Below, piece after piece: positions 29,371-39,932 of a stretch of 64,000 nucleotides of DNA. Made by a program: the position numbers and the translations under genes. The stretch comes from Nannochloropsis salina CCMP1776 (lineage: Eukaryota > Sar > Eustigmatophyceae > Eustigmatales > Monodopsidaceae), in NCBI GenBank assembly GCA_004565275.1, contig SDOX01000002.1:318884-382883 (forward strand). Direction: 5' to 3'. The first letter of the stretch is position 1. Every line of letters starts with the position of its first letter. The notes beneath the pieces were generated by a model, which was not told the DNA's origin, did no database searches, and was given only the letters and a program-made list of their open reading frames with translations.

Positions 29371-30993
29371 CTATTTGACCACAGGCACCCGTGAGGATGA
29401 CCTTGCCACAGTCTCTGTTTTTTCGACAATTGGAGAAAGGTGGCTGATGTCGGGTAAATCATACGAAACCGCTGCTTCCGCCTTCTTTGCACTCCTCCTT
29501 CTCTCAGTCGCATCCTTCTCGATGTCGACATCGCGCTGGCCTTCGGCCTCAGCTATTGCCAAGGCCTCGAGCTCCTTCAAGAGCTCTTCCTCCTTGACAT
29601 CTACCGTTGGTCCTTCTCGATTCATTAAGGGGCTGGATAAGATTTTACCCAGCTCATCCGACTCATCAATGAGCTCCTGTGCTTCCCGGAGGGCCTCCTC
29701 CACATCCTCCACCCCTCCCAGTCCCATCGCCTTCGCGGCGGTTTTTTGCTGCTTCAGAGCCAAATTTCCGCCTCGCAAGCCTGCAAAGACATGCATGTCA
29801 GCATGTTGTCCTTCGATGGAGTGATAGATAGAAAGCATATTCACCATTGCCCCCCGGAGCTTTTCTACAGACGTTGCTAGCTTCTTATGCCGTCGCCATT
29901 CGACGAGTGCCTGGGCGCTCAGCCCCCTCGAATGCAATCCTGCTGCCCGCAACTTGCTCTCTACCATCTGTGCTTCCTGTGCGCCCAGCATCCTGTCTAT
30001 CTTGTTCGCCCGAATACGGAAGTCGAGAACCGTCTTGTCCGCTGCTGTTAGCGTGCCCGCGCCGCCCCCACGTCCAAGAATCTTGAGGTAGCTGCCTTCT
30101 TGCACTGCCAGCTTTAGCCGTACCATGACCGTGGCCAGAACCTCGCCATCTACGCGCGAACACAGTCGAAGAATTTTGGACGCTGGAGAGGCCGAGGGCG
30201 TCGGCGACGAGGATGCAGCCCTCCGACACACGTGCAGGAAAGAGCACATCCCGGCCGTCGCCCCTCCCTGTCCGCCTGCACCCCCACCACCCTGGACGTC
30301 GCCTGCCCCTTCGTCGCCACCTTCACTCAAACTTACAGTCCGCTCGAGATCTGGCCGGCTAAGAAAATACGCAGTCACGAGTTCAGCCGCTGCCTCGCAC
30401 AAGCCCACATGGACGCGCGAGGCTCTCAGAGAGGCGACTTGCTCGTCCTCCGCCTCTTTCATCTCTGTATCATCATCAAAGTCGCCGTCGTGTCCGATTG
30501 CATAGGACCACGCTCTCCGAACTGGTTTGACGACTAATGTCCGTACCGTCCATGCACTGAACCTTGCGCCTGCCTCGGTCAAGTACCAAGATGTACGCCA
30601 CAGCCTTGCAGCAAGAGGTGCCTCTACACGGCCAACACAAGGTGTGAGACTTGACAGCTTGCACGTTTCTTTCGTCGTATCCAATTCAGAAAGGATTCGA
30701 GGCAGGCATAAGGCGGAGAGAACGCTGCGTCGGGTGTAAGCAAGTTTAATCTCTTCCCCATTGAAGACGAAAGAGCGCTTACGATCGGCGAGGTAGTGGA
30801 CTATCGCATCAGCCCAGAACCGGCGTACTTCAGGATTGACATGACGTTCATCGCTCTTGACAGCTTCGAAATAATACAGCATTTTGCTTTCGTTGCTCCA
30901 GTCCTTCAGGATCTTGCAACACGTTGCAGGAGATCCAATCTGGGCTCCGCAAACCGGACAAGACACCCCGGCTGCCACTGAACTTGAAGACAT
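29371..30993 (-). CDS. CHMP7-like ESCRT-III protein
   Basis: A single exon of 540 residues. The N-terminal ~190 residues (NPEVRRFWADAIVHYL and following) fit the winged-helix membrane-binding region of CHMP7. From about residue 265 comes a SNF7-type helical core (LRLCSRVDGEVLATVMVRL, TVLDFRIRANKIDRML, ALVEWRRHKKL, LRGAMVNMLSIYHSIEGQ). An acidic C-terminal region with a MIM-like helix follows (EEELLKELEALAIAEAEG). CHMP7 starts ESCRT-III assembly at the nuclear envelope and on endosomes. A poly-Gly linker near residue 240 is low-complexity. The ATG at 30993 follows an in-frame stop, so the start is firm. The stop lies 163 bp from the stop of MRD1. A plain SNF7-family protein with an unusual N-terminus is the alternative. 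Confidence 0.8.
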   Translation of the reverse strand: MSSSSVAAGVSCPVCGAQIGSPATCCKILKDWSNESKMLYYFEAVKSDERHVNPEVRRFWADAIVHYLADRKRSFVFNGEEIKLAYTRRSVLSALCLPRILSELDTTKETCKLSSLTPCVGRVEAPLAARLWRTSWYLTEAGARFSAWTVRTLVVKPVRRAWSYAIGHDGDFDDDTEMKEAEDEQVASLRASRVHVGLCEAAAELVTAYFLSRPDLERTVSLSEGGDEGAGDVQGGGGAGGQGGATAGMCSFLHVCRRAASSSPTPSASPASKILRLCSRVDGEVLATVMVRLKLAVQEGSYLKILGRGGGAGTLTAADKTVLDFRIRANKIDRMLGAQEAQMVESKLRAAGLHSRGLSAQALVEWRRHKKLATSVEKLRGAMVNMLSIYHSIEGQHADMHVFAGLRGGNLALKQQKTAAKAMGLGGVEDVEEALREAQELIDESDELGKILSSPLMNREGPTVDVKEEELLKELEALAIAEAEGQRDVDIEKDATERRRSAKKAEAAVSYDLPDISHLSPIVEKTETVARSSSRVPVVK

Positions 30994-31737
30994 CGCGGAA
31001 GTAATTTAGGCAAATCTCACGATCACGAACGTCTTCATTACCCTGCGTAAACAAGAGAAAATATGCCAGGTCAGAGCGTATGTTTGAGGCAAGGTTATGC
31101 ATCCAGTGTGTGCTACAAGAGGATTTCTTCAGTGCTGGAAGTGCGTGGAAACAAATTTGAAGCAGCAAGAACAACGCCGGTAACGGTCAGCAGCATGTTA
31201 ACGTTTGTGATCTCGAAAGCCAAATTGTAAGATCATAACCGCATTAGCGTGTCGCTCAAGGATTAGCTTTGTCATTTGCCATAAGAGTCGGACTTGGGTC
31301 TGCCTGTACTCACATTTTTCTCGACAAAGCGGGAAAGCTCGAGCGAAGTGGGATATAATCTTGTCTAACCTCCCCCTTGCCTGTGGACCAAAGTACTCGT
31401 AAAACCATACTCTGTCACTTTTTCAACGAATTAAAAATAAATGCATATAGAGGATCAGAATGCAACATATTGTCCATCAACTAGAAAAAAACGGTAATCT
31501 TAATTCTTCTTCAAGGTACCATCTTCCTCTTCGTCCCCTCGTAATACGCTCGACTCTCTTGTTTCTGATATTCTGTCATGCTGTTGTCGCTGAATCACAG
31601 CGAACTAATTCAAACTTGCAAGTGATACTAAAGAGGAGGCCATACGTCCATCTGCGTGATTCCTCCGCCCTCTCCAACCCCGTTAAGAGGGCAAAGACGG
31701 AGCACCTGTGGCTTGCCGCGAGTTACAAGCACATATT
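30994..31737. other. Intergenic region, no gene seen
   Basis: About 0.74 kb between the CHMP7-like start and the 3' end of the glutathione peroxidase gene, both on the minus strand. AT-rich. A plus-strand frame that overlaps the last peroxidase exon is a shadow of it. Confidence 0.4.
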
Positions 31738-33293
31738 TCAATTTAAAGCAACCACGACGTCCTTCTCGATGCTTTCGGGCTTCTCTTGAGGGCCTATAGG
31801 GTCGCGAGATAACATGAATTATGAGATATGCTGAAAGGATCTACAGACCAAGAGGCTGGCGGTGGAGCACTACCGCTCTGCTCATCACACGAAAGGGTCA
31901 AACAAATGACGCACCGTAACGCTTGATGGGTTTGCCGTCCTTGATCAGCCACTTGGAGAAATTCCCTGTCCCACACAATGGAATTCGAAGGGAACATACC
32001 GAGAATTAGCATCAATCGCTCATCCCGTGATCCCAACAGAGGCCAGACAGGTCCAAATCGGGTTCACTTCTGGACACCACGAGGGCATGAAGACGACGAA
32101 GAGGATGCTTCCCGCCTTTTTCCAAGACTAAATCCAATCACATAGTCACCGGATGCATACACATACCCCGTCCTCTCCGAAAACTTCCCTTCCTTCGACT
32201 CTTCCCTTCCCTCCTCGATTCCCCACTTACATTTGACCGCGTTGGTAAGGAAGCCAGGTTGCTGCTCCTTCAAAAAATTGAAGACAGGCGCAGCGTTGTT
32301 GCCGTTGACGTCCACCTTGTCCATGATGGGGAAGGTTGCCTTAAAACGGTCCTTGGCGAACTGGCAGACCTGAGGGGCGGCATCGGGTTCCTGACCCTGA
32401 GCGAGGAGGAAAGAGGCGGAGGGAGGCAAAGGAGTTAGGCGGGGACCGAGCAAGACGCATTACGACTGACGCGTCGATACTTACCCCGAATTCTGTAGGG
32501 AGTGGAAGCGGACGGGCGTGTGTACATGTGTGCGAGAAAGAGAGAAAGACTGTTAGTCCCTCGCTCTCATCTTCTCCCTAGCACTCCCCCCCTCTCCTCA
32601 TCCAAAGCGTCTCCCCCTTCTCCTTCCCCCCCAACTCACGGTTACAGGGAAAGGCAAGGACCGTGAATCCCTTGGGCCCATACTTGTCCTGCAGCTCCTG
32701 GAGGCCCTTGTACTGAGGGGTGAAACCGCCTGCCCCGGGAGAGAGAAGGAAGGAGGGAGCGTCAAATCGGGTGGCTCATCTTTGTGGGGTTGGCATCGCC
32801 TTCGCCCCTGCCTCGGTCCGAGGGAGGATCTCGGTGACCCCTGGACTCGTGCTGCTTTCTCCTCCCCGTGTCATACTCACATTGAGAGGCGACGTTCACG
32901 ATCAGGACTGCCTTTTTATCTTTCAACTCCACGAGGTTAAAATCCTGTCCATTCGCATCCTTGACGGTGAAGTCATAGAGGCTAGAACTGTGTTGGAATG
33001 GACGGGTTTGAACGCTTGAGTACTGAGTAGTACAGCCATTTACCCTCCTCGCAAGCACGCCACGAGCTGGCTACTTACGCGGCACTCATTTTGGTAGACA
33101 AGTGACGGCTGTGCGAAGATGACGAGGCCGAAAGTTGCGTGGCGAGCAAAGAGACAGCACGGGTGCTGACGAAGGCGGGCGAGGAGCGAGAGCGGGCAAG
33201 TGAGAGAGAGTTGCTCAACGCGAGGGAAGACGTGGCCAATGCAGCAATGCAACGACCACTGAAGTGCATCTGTTTGCATGTATCGAAAGACAT
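31738..33293 (-). CDS. Glutathione peroxidase, organelle-targeted, seven exons
   Basis: Seven exons: 33293-33079, 32987-32881, 32729-32640, 32492-32485, 32396-32231, 31965-31915 and 31793-31738. They sum to 693 nt, 230 residues, with phases that all agree. Exon 1 is a Ser/Arg/Leu-rich presequence of ~70 residues, so import into mitochondrion or plastid is likely. The mature enzyme has SLYDFTVKDANGQDFNL and VNVASQCGFTPQY with a catalytic Cys rather than selenocysteine. It also has AFPCNQFGGQEPD with the Gln of the catalytic tetrad, and VKWNFSKWLIKDGKP with the Trp. This is the plant/algal type that usually uses thioredoxin and reduces lipid and hydrogen peroxides. Exon 4 is only 8 nt long; it completes the catalytic Gln codon and adds Phe-Gly. 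Every intron is GT-AG. Highly confident. Confidence 0.93.
32485..32492 (-). other. 8-nt microexon of the glutathione peroxidase gene
   Basis: Seen on the minus strand as CCCTACAG/AATTCGGG/GTAAGT. It joins exon 3 (ending AAC C, donor GTGAGT) to exon 5 (CTCAG/GGT CAG) and yields Asn-Gln-Phe-Gly-Gly-Gln, the invariant family motif. Skipping it would shift the frame. Confidence 0.88.
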
Positions 33294-34051
33294 AATTAGA
33301 AGGAGGTGTGAACCACACCGCTCGGGTTGTCGAACATGACCACGACAGCGTATTTATATGCGTGTAACGCTTCACGCTAATAATTGTTTTTTTCATTCAG
33401 CCTTGCGTTAGATTTTCATGCAGGGACGAGAATTACTAGTGACTTTTAGCAGTCACTATCACAACACGTCCCTCAAGCAGGAAATGGACAGCGGGAACCA
33501 CAGGCACTTTTTCCTGACATTAGTGGAAGTCTTCCTGTCGGAGCAGAGCAGACGAGGCACTACCCACCTAAGTGGTATTCACGTGTACAGTCTGGCCAAC
33601 CTCCTCCTTGGCAACACAATCATAAAACGTCCACTTCAAAAACGACCCCATACTCCGCATCATTGGTCTTATTGCAAGATATGGACATACCATTCCCAGG
33701 GTATTGAGGCCGTGGTGACGCATTTTGTGATCCGACTCGCTTTATCGCGCGTGAAAGAAGCGAGAAACGGGGGCTTGCCCGGACTCATCCTGTGACACCT
33801 GAAGTCTATTGTGCCTGTCTGCATGCTGTCACCGCAATTATCATGTTAAAATGTTGCCACTTAACTCGAAATGGCTCAAACGTGCACAACCACAGGTTCT
33901 TGGCCTGTCAATCCGCGCTGGAACTATCGTCAGGCGTACCGGGAAGCGGGCTGCAAAACAACGCACACAGTTATATATAGACAGACAGTTATATATAGAC
34001 AGTTGGCCATCGCGCAGCGCGTCCGACGAGAGTCCTTCAGGAAAAATCATC
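33294..34051. other. Divergent intergenic region, no supported gene
   Basis: 0.76 kb between the divergent starts of the peroxidase and the four-exon gene at 34052. A plus-strand frame at 33418-33795 has no recognisable domain. A short tandem repeat lies at 33967-34002. Confidence 0.4.
33967..34002. repeat. Tandem repeat, two 18-bp copies
   Basis: Two perfect adjacent copies of ACAGTTATATATAGACAG. They lie just upstream of the start of the gene at 34052, so they may sit in its promoter or 5' untranslated region. Confidence 0.85.
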
Positions 34052-35498
34052 ATGACTTATCAAGAGGTACGCCTCACGACCGTGTGATTGACTCCGCACC
34101 GTTTGCCTTTTCTTGTAGAAGAGCCCAAAATCAAATTGGAGCTTTGCAATGTTCATCTTTTGCAGTGTGCAAATGACTCCGTGATAAGATCCGGTCTACC
34201 ACGGGCATTTTTTTGTTTTTAATAACTTCTCTAAACATTATTATCGGGAGCAACAATTACTTGTCTTATGTTCCCCCTCCATTACCCCCCATCAGTACGT
34301 GCCTATGAAAATCATCTGCGAGGAGTTAACAAGCTACGGTTTTTCCTACAAATTCGGCGGATCTTCCCCAATATTGCAACCGTGGAAACTTACCGAAAAC
34401 AAGGCAAAGAAATTGGGCCTTTTGCTGGAGGGCGAGAGAGCCATCAGAAGGTTTTGGGAGGAGCAAGTTCGACCTAAGCTGCCGGATGACTTTTATAAGT
34501 AAGTGCCCAGTCGTGGCCTCCCCTGCTCACATGTTCATTTGTGGATTCTCGCACGAGTGAATTTCTACGTAAGGCCGGCGTATCATCGAAGAGCATCTTG
34601 CCCATTTTTTCGTGCTCGCACAGGCGCAGGAACGTGGACGACTACATGTGGGTGGACGAGGCGCGGAAGCTGCTAGGCTTCGACGGACCGGAGTACAAAG
34701 ATCGCTTTGCGACTGCCCGACGTCGGGATCAGGGCGCGAGAACCAAGGCTATGCCTGCGGGCTCGGCCAAAAATGGTGCGGGAATGGCGGAGGATACGGG
34801 AGGGACGGGGGCGCATACTTCAGTCAGTGCCAAGAAGGCGGCGTTGCGTGAAGGAAGAGGGCCGCAGGAATATGTGACGAGCAACAGCACAAAGCGCTCG
34901 AGGACAGACGACTCGAGAGGCGGTAGCCGTGACAATGATAACGGGAAGGAAGTGGAAAATATTAAGAAGAAGCGAACACTTCCTAAAGTTGAGGAGAAAA
35001 TCCACTACAAAGAGTTATTGCGGAGGACCCTATCTGAAAGAGCAGGCGCTAGCACAGGCAAGGAGAGTGGATCTCGCTCAGACGGTCTACCAGGGACTAA
35101 ACAAGGCAGTCATCGACTGCAATCTTCTATCTTCACCTCCGCATCGCCACACCGTCTCCAAAAAAGGATCCGAAACGCTCCATGGATGGGGGCGAAGGTA
35201 AGCGACAAATCATGCGACTTTGTTGGTGCATCGCATCACCAACAAGTTTCCTTCAGAAGCGTTGACGCTTACTTGATTTCGTGCCTAATTTGCGTCTCGA
35301 TAGGAACAAGCGGATTTATTTGAATCGCTCTATGCCCGTGTAGCCATACTGTCCGACGAGGAGCTTCGGCAGGCCTCCGACTTGCTCTGTCAAGGCAGCC
35401 CTCAGATGATTGGTCTCGTCAAAGCCTATCTGGGGAAGGAAGCAAATGATGCCTGCATTGTACAATTTAAGCGTGTCCTACGATCTTTGGTAACGTAG
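34052..35498 (+). CDS. Conserved-looking hypothetical protein, four exons
   Basis: Four exons inferred from splice sites and phase: 34052-34066, 34296-34498, 34624-35197 and 35304-35498, giving 328 residues. The first exon is only 15 nt (M-T-Y-Q-E), joined to YVPMKIICEELTSYGF. A compact N-terminal region follows (LTENKAKKLGLLLEGERAIRRFWEEQVRP, VDDYMWVDEARKLLGF). A basic, disordered middle has possible nuclear localisation signals (KKKR, KRSR). A helical C-terminal tail follows (DLFESLYARVAILSDEELRQA, GLVKAYLG). I do not recognise the family. Good splice signals (GTACGC, GTAAGT, GTAAGC), in-phase joins and ordered ends argue that it is a real gene. A nuclear role is only suggested by the basic middle. 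Confidence 0.65.
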
Positions 35499-35918
35499 AG
35501 GCGCGGAAAGCAAATGAACGGTTTGGACTTGAGTTTTCGCAAAGAATGACAAACAAATCTCAAGAACTAGGCGCTTAATGTTAACTGTAAGGGGGTGGCT
35601 TTTGAAGGAGTTTTGGAAGCTACTGTGTGTGGAAACCTGAAGTAACCATCCACTGCATACTGAAATCAAATTGTTTACGCGATGAAGGACTCTTTAACGT
35701 GCCTTGATTTGTGACTTTTGGCTAACGTGCTCAAATGAATGGAATGCTTTTGAGGGCCCACGACTGGAGCGATTCAGCATGACATGTTACACAATTTTGA
35801 GTTTCCGCGTCATTCTACACGTACGAAAGTCTTTGATGCATGACCATTGATAAGCCCCCCAGGGCTCTTCATGCGGATATGTTATCACATATGCCCTCTT
35901 ATGACTGCTCTGTAGATC
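35499..35918. other. Convergent intergenic region, no gene seen
   Basis: AT-rich 3' flanks of the four-exon gene and of the PNGase A-like gene. Nothing else is recognised. Confidence 0.4.
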
Positions 35919-38219
35919 TTACTTTTTCACTCCTTGCTTAGCGAGCCTAACACGGTCATGCAGTGCCGCCAAAGTCAACTTTGGAGGATCACTTGTATCT
36001 TCCAGCACAGTTTTGGCTCCAATCGAAAGTTGCGGCGTAAGTGTAGATGGACTATCATCGATCAATGTTCCAGCTTTCTTATTCATTCTCTCCTGATCCT
36101 CCGCGATTTTGGAAGTACGTCTTGGGCCTATAGTAACCTTTGACGCTTTCAATCTGTCGGGCTCGGAGTCATCACGCACTCCAAGCTGATTACAAATCCG
36201 ATCCCCACAGAAAGACAAACCGGGCGGGAAAATGCATGTATAGGTAGAACGGTTCAAATAAATGTTGCCCTTTCGCGCAGCGAGGACCTTATCGTAGCAG
36301 GGCGCGGGCCCCTGCCAAGAATTAAATATTTGGAAAGTCTCTTTGCTCTCTCCCAACGTTGTATATGTCTGGTAGTGGTCCAATGATCGGTTGTAAACGG
36401 CTCTGCTCTTGATGCGGTTCGTCCACGAGGAGGAGAAGGGGCGTCGAGCATCACTTTCGTCGTCAAAGGAGCGCTCCAAACCTATATCTACGGTCGCCCG
36501 TAGTTCTAAGGAGCTATTATCGGTCGCAAAAAAGCTCTGGATGAAATAAGGGTACCGATCTTGCAGCCGGCGTTGCTCCCGAAAGGTACCTTTGCTTCCA
36601 TGCCGCTCCACAGTCGTATGGTCCGCCATGGCCCCCCGAGTCCGCTGGGTGTGATTGCCAACGAGACTGTTTTCGTTCCAGGCCGACAGGTAGGCAGAAA
36701 CGGTGGTGGTAATAGTCTGGGATGAATCTGGATAGGACAAGGTCCCGGATACGGAGAACTTATGATAGCCGACTGTCTTGTAGGTGGTGCTGTTGCTGCC
36801 TTCCTCAACCCCCTCTATATCCCGAGTTTCCGCAACCGACACCTGCGGTCCCGAGTCTGTCAGAGAATTAATTCTCCCAAAGAGCGGCGTCGAGGCTTCG
36901 ACGGTCCAGTCTGGATAAAGGAGAAGGGCGCTGGTGACTGACCAAATGCCCTTCTTATTGTTCCCGTTCACGCGCACGGAAATGTTGGGACGCGCCGTCG
37001 ATGTCCCCATGATCGTCGATGGGGCCCTCTCGTACAGCCCTGTGTCGTCCTTGGCGTCTTGTAAAGCAACTGAAGTCAATCCCACAGCATTTGAGGACAT
37101 GGCTGAATTGAAAATGCCGGCAAAAGGCGTCAAGTCGAATCTATAAGCGGGGATATCAAAGCTTTCGATCCCAGTAAGTGGCCGCCACAGAAAAGGGTTC
37201 ACTCCTCCAGTGTATAGGACCACAGCGGGGTATATAACCCCAGCAAGCTGTCCGTCTACCCACACCTGAATCTCTCGGTAAACGCCCCCGCCACAGGCGG
37301 TGCCATCAGGCTCCTGGGCGTCTGAGGGAGTGTTCGTATAGAAAAACTCTTCACAGCCGTGGGGGGAGGCCACGACATCCAGGTACACCCGAGCAATATT
37401 GGGTTGGGGCCAGGGTGGAAGGGGGAAACTTATCTCATCGTCTCCACTGAGACTGGTTATGCCTGACCATCGCCCAGTGGATGCGTTGACGACCGGAAAA
37501 ATGGCAGGTAGGACAAGAGGGGGGTACGCCCCCTTTTCGACCAGCAGGCCCGCGCTTTCGTTCTGGGAGCGATCTAGCTCTTTTTCAATTTTGCTAGGAT
37601 TAAAACTGTCAACAGCGCGACCGCGCAGAAAAGAAGGGAGCACGGAACTAGCTTGAAACGCCGGGGTTCTACTAGGGCGAAATCCTTCGACGAGGTTTGA
37701 GGGGGCAAGGAAGGGGCGTCCGTAAAAGCTGAGGGTTGCGTTGACGTAGATGACGCCCGTATATGTTTTGTCGACAATGTTGGCGATGCCCAAAGCCCCG
37801 CTCTTTGGCTTCTCGTCCAAAATGTAGGAGAGGTAATCACTTACATCCTTCTCCACGTGCCAATTGATACCTTGCGGGGAAGGCTCAGGAGTGGTTGTAC
37901 GTAGAAGCTCGACCTCCCCCAAGAATATTCCCCCACTCCGATCGAATTGAATCCCTTTTACAGCCCCGTAAAAATCTAGTACGGCCATAGAGACTCGCCC
38001 GCGGCATGCAGGATTGGCGTGTAGAAGAAAAGGTTGTGTTGTGACCTTGTCATAGGCGTCACATGTGGCATTTCTGACAAGGTCCACGGTGCACAAAAGT
38101 TCTCCTCGACGTATGAGCGGTGGTGAAGCTGTTACAGGATCATCATAGGCAGGATATGCATAGATGACGACGCGGGCAGCGCTCCAAAGCCATAAGACGA
38201 GGAAAATTGAAGTTTTCAT
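35919..38219 (-). CDS. PNGase A-like peptide-N4-(N-acetyl-glucosaminyl)asparagine amidase
   Basis: 766 residues from the ATG at 38219, chosen because it opens with a clean signal peptide (MKTSIFLVLWLWSAARVVIYA); the frame allows 18 more residues upstream. The body matches the plant/fungal peptide N-glycosidase A family: an N-terminal beta-rich domain (GIFLGEVELLRTTTPEP, WHVEKDVSDYL, ATLSFYG) and a second domain with CGGGVYREIQVWVDGQLAGV and PFLWRPLTGIESFDIPAYRFDLTPF. These enzymes cut N-glycans from glycoproteins, including glycans with alpha-1,3-linked core fucose, in the secretory pathway or outside the cell. The protein has many N-x-S/T sequons. The C-terminal ~100 residues are basic and of unknown role. 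There are no introns. The family call is strong; activity is inferred. Confidence 0.88.
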   Translation of the reverse strand: MKTSIFLVLWLWSAARVVIYAYPAYDDPVTASPPLIRRGELLCTVDLVRNATCDAYDKVTTQPFLLHANPACRGRVSMAVLDFYGAVKGIQFDRSGGIFLGEVELLRTTTPEPSPQGINWHVEKDVSDYLSYILDEKPKSGALGIANIVDKTYTGVIYVNATLSFYGRPFLAPSNLVEGFRPSRTPAFQASSVLPSFLRGRAVDSFNPSKIEKELDRSQNESAGLLVEKGAYPPLVLPAIFPVVNASTGRWSGITSLSGDDEISFPLPPWPQPNIARVYLDVVASPHGCEEFFYTNTPSDAQEPDGTACGGGVYREIQVWVDGQLAGVIYPAVVLYTGGVNPFLWRPLTGIESFDIPAYRFDLTPFAGIFNSAMSSNAVGLTSVALQDAKDDTGLYERAPSTIMGTSTARPNISVRVNGNNKKGIWSVTSALLLYPDWTVEASTPLFGRINSLTDSGPQVSVAETRDIEGVEEGSNSTTYKTVGYHKFSVSGTLSYPDSSQTITTTVSAYLSAWNENSLVGNHTQRTRGAMADHTTVERHGSKGTFREQRRLQDRYPYFIQSFFATDNSSLELRATVDIGLERSFDDESDARRPFSSSWTNRIKSRAVYNRSLDHYQTYTTLGESKETFQIFNSWQGPAPCYDKVLAARKGNIYLNRSTYTCIFPPGLSFCGDRICNQLGVRDDSEPDRLKASKVTIGPRRTSKIAEDQERMNKKAGTLIDDSPSTLTPQLSIGAKTVLEDTSDPPKLTLAALHDRVRLAKQGVKK

Positions 38220-39932
38220 ACTCGGTGCTTGGAGACACCCACAAAAACCTGTGACACGATCGGAAATGATCATTCACGGAAGTAAGAAGAATGATGACCC
38301 CTTTCAAAAAGTTTTTGGGGCTTGAACAAAATGCTAGTGAAATCTTCTTAACACGGCGGTCCAATCCCGTGGACGGGCGGGAGGTGACTTACGATGGGCC
38401 AGACCGCTCAGCCCTGCGGGCTAACCACCAACAGATCTGCCCGAGCCGCGTACACGATAAAAATAATGCGACCTTTCACCCTTGATTTGATGATCAAATG
38501 TTAATTTGATCCTGTCGCGCGAGTATACGCAAAGTGAGTTTTGAGCAATGGGTAGGGTAGTACGTGTCGAAACAGCGGGCTTCCCGACCGCCGGATGAAC
38601 TTGCTTTTTCGTGTGGTCACGTTGTTCAACTCCTTAAAATTGGAGCATGCTTGTTGACAAAAAAAAAGCCTCCACAGAAAACACGAAATTCTCATGCAAG
38701 TGTTTTCAATCTTGCAGTGCTTCGCAAAAAAGTGGTGATATCTGAAGGCACGGCCTTGCCGGATTTCTCCGCTAGCGAGATCGAAGAGCAGATGAAGCAG
38801 CTAGAGGGCGACCCTTCAACTGAAAATTAGATAATAACCTCGAGAATAAACTGCCCTTTGTGCATCAATTTTCAGAAAATCCCATAGATGTTCAATGATA
38901 CGTGGCAGCTGTCTACGATTGCTCGGTTCGCATACATATAGCTATATCACAACCCGGCTTCCGAGTTGTCGTTACCTCTTTTGCTGCTTCAAGGAGCCAT
39001 CTATCGGCCCATGGGTTATCGTTCAAAACAGCCAAAGCAAAACAAAACTTGAGCCGATTTGTGCGAAAAAGAGGACACCACATTGTACAGAGGTCGAAAA
39101 GTTTATGGAAATTATGAGACGAAATATTCAATTTTTAGCGAAATCACACATCGGGGACCGCAACAGAGGCGGGATAAAGGAAGTGTACCACCTCACTTTC
39201 TCTTTCCCAAAATTCGCATCTCACGACGAGAAAGAAGCGGCGAAAATGAAATTGTCCTCTACTACCAGGGCTGGAGCGTATCATAAGCGATCTACACATG
39301 CTCATCCTCGTTAAAGAAAATAGCTATAAGTGTTTGTTCACCTCTGGTGTACACAAAGGATGAAGCTGGTTGCGATGCAAGGGAAGACCTAGCAGTGTGT
39401 TTCTGAAACACTGAATTGATAATCAGAGGAACTGTTGGTCGCCCCTTAATTAAGAAAAGCATGTAGCTAGCATGGTGAAAACCGAGAGGAATGCATAGAG
39501 GCTTCTCATTCTTTTAAGATTAAGTGTAAGATAGGGGATAGGATCCATGATAGAGCAATTATATTTGTCGAAAGAAGATGCAATGAGTTCTAGCAACTCA
39601 TTTGAAATTCGTCAGACTTTCCTGGAACCATTTCGCAGAGTTTCGGATGACTTCCCTTGGTATATATACAATTTTACGTGCGTACGAACATCGGTTATCC
39701 TTTGCGTTGAGAAAGCAGCATGTCGAAGCTCGAGGGCCGATCGCAATTTCAGATTTATTGCAAAAGCCAAGGTAGAAACGGTGTGTATATGACCAAAATA
39801 GAACCCGATCTCACTTCAAAACGAGAAGGATCCGAGTGGATCATATGCTGTGTTCCCCCCCTTTCACATCCTGTCCTGTCCTCGTGCTTGCTCTGTGCTC
39901 ATGCTTACAATGCTATATCACCCATGTGTCAC
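38220..39932. other. Gene-poor region
   Basis: 1.7 kb of mostly AT-rich DNA between two minus-strand genes. Only one possible small two-exon gene (38291-38830, listed separately) stands out. Other frames have no domain, no good start and no splice partners. No tRNA or repeat family was recognised. Confidence 0.4.
38291..38830 (+). CDS. Possible small two-exon protein (speculative)
   Basis: An ATG at 38291 opens MMTPFKKFLGLEQNA. A weak donor (GTGAAA at 38337) can be joined in phase to an acceptor at 38717 (TTGCAG) followed by LRKKVVISEGTALPDF and a Glu-rich helical end. The result is 52 residues ending at 38830. The second exon looks protein-like (an amphipathic, charged helix), but I know no family for it. 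The first exon and the join are uncertain. Confidence 0.3.

Noticed and set aside
38390-38465. A GC-rich palindromic-looking patch that might be a tRNA or hairpin RNA
   Set aside because: No cloverleaf with proper A and B boxes could be fitted on either strand.
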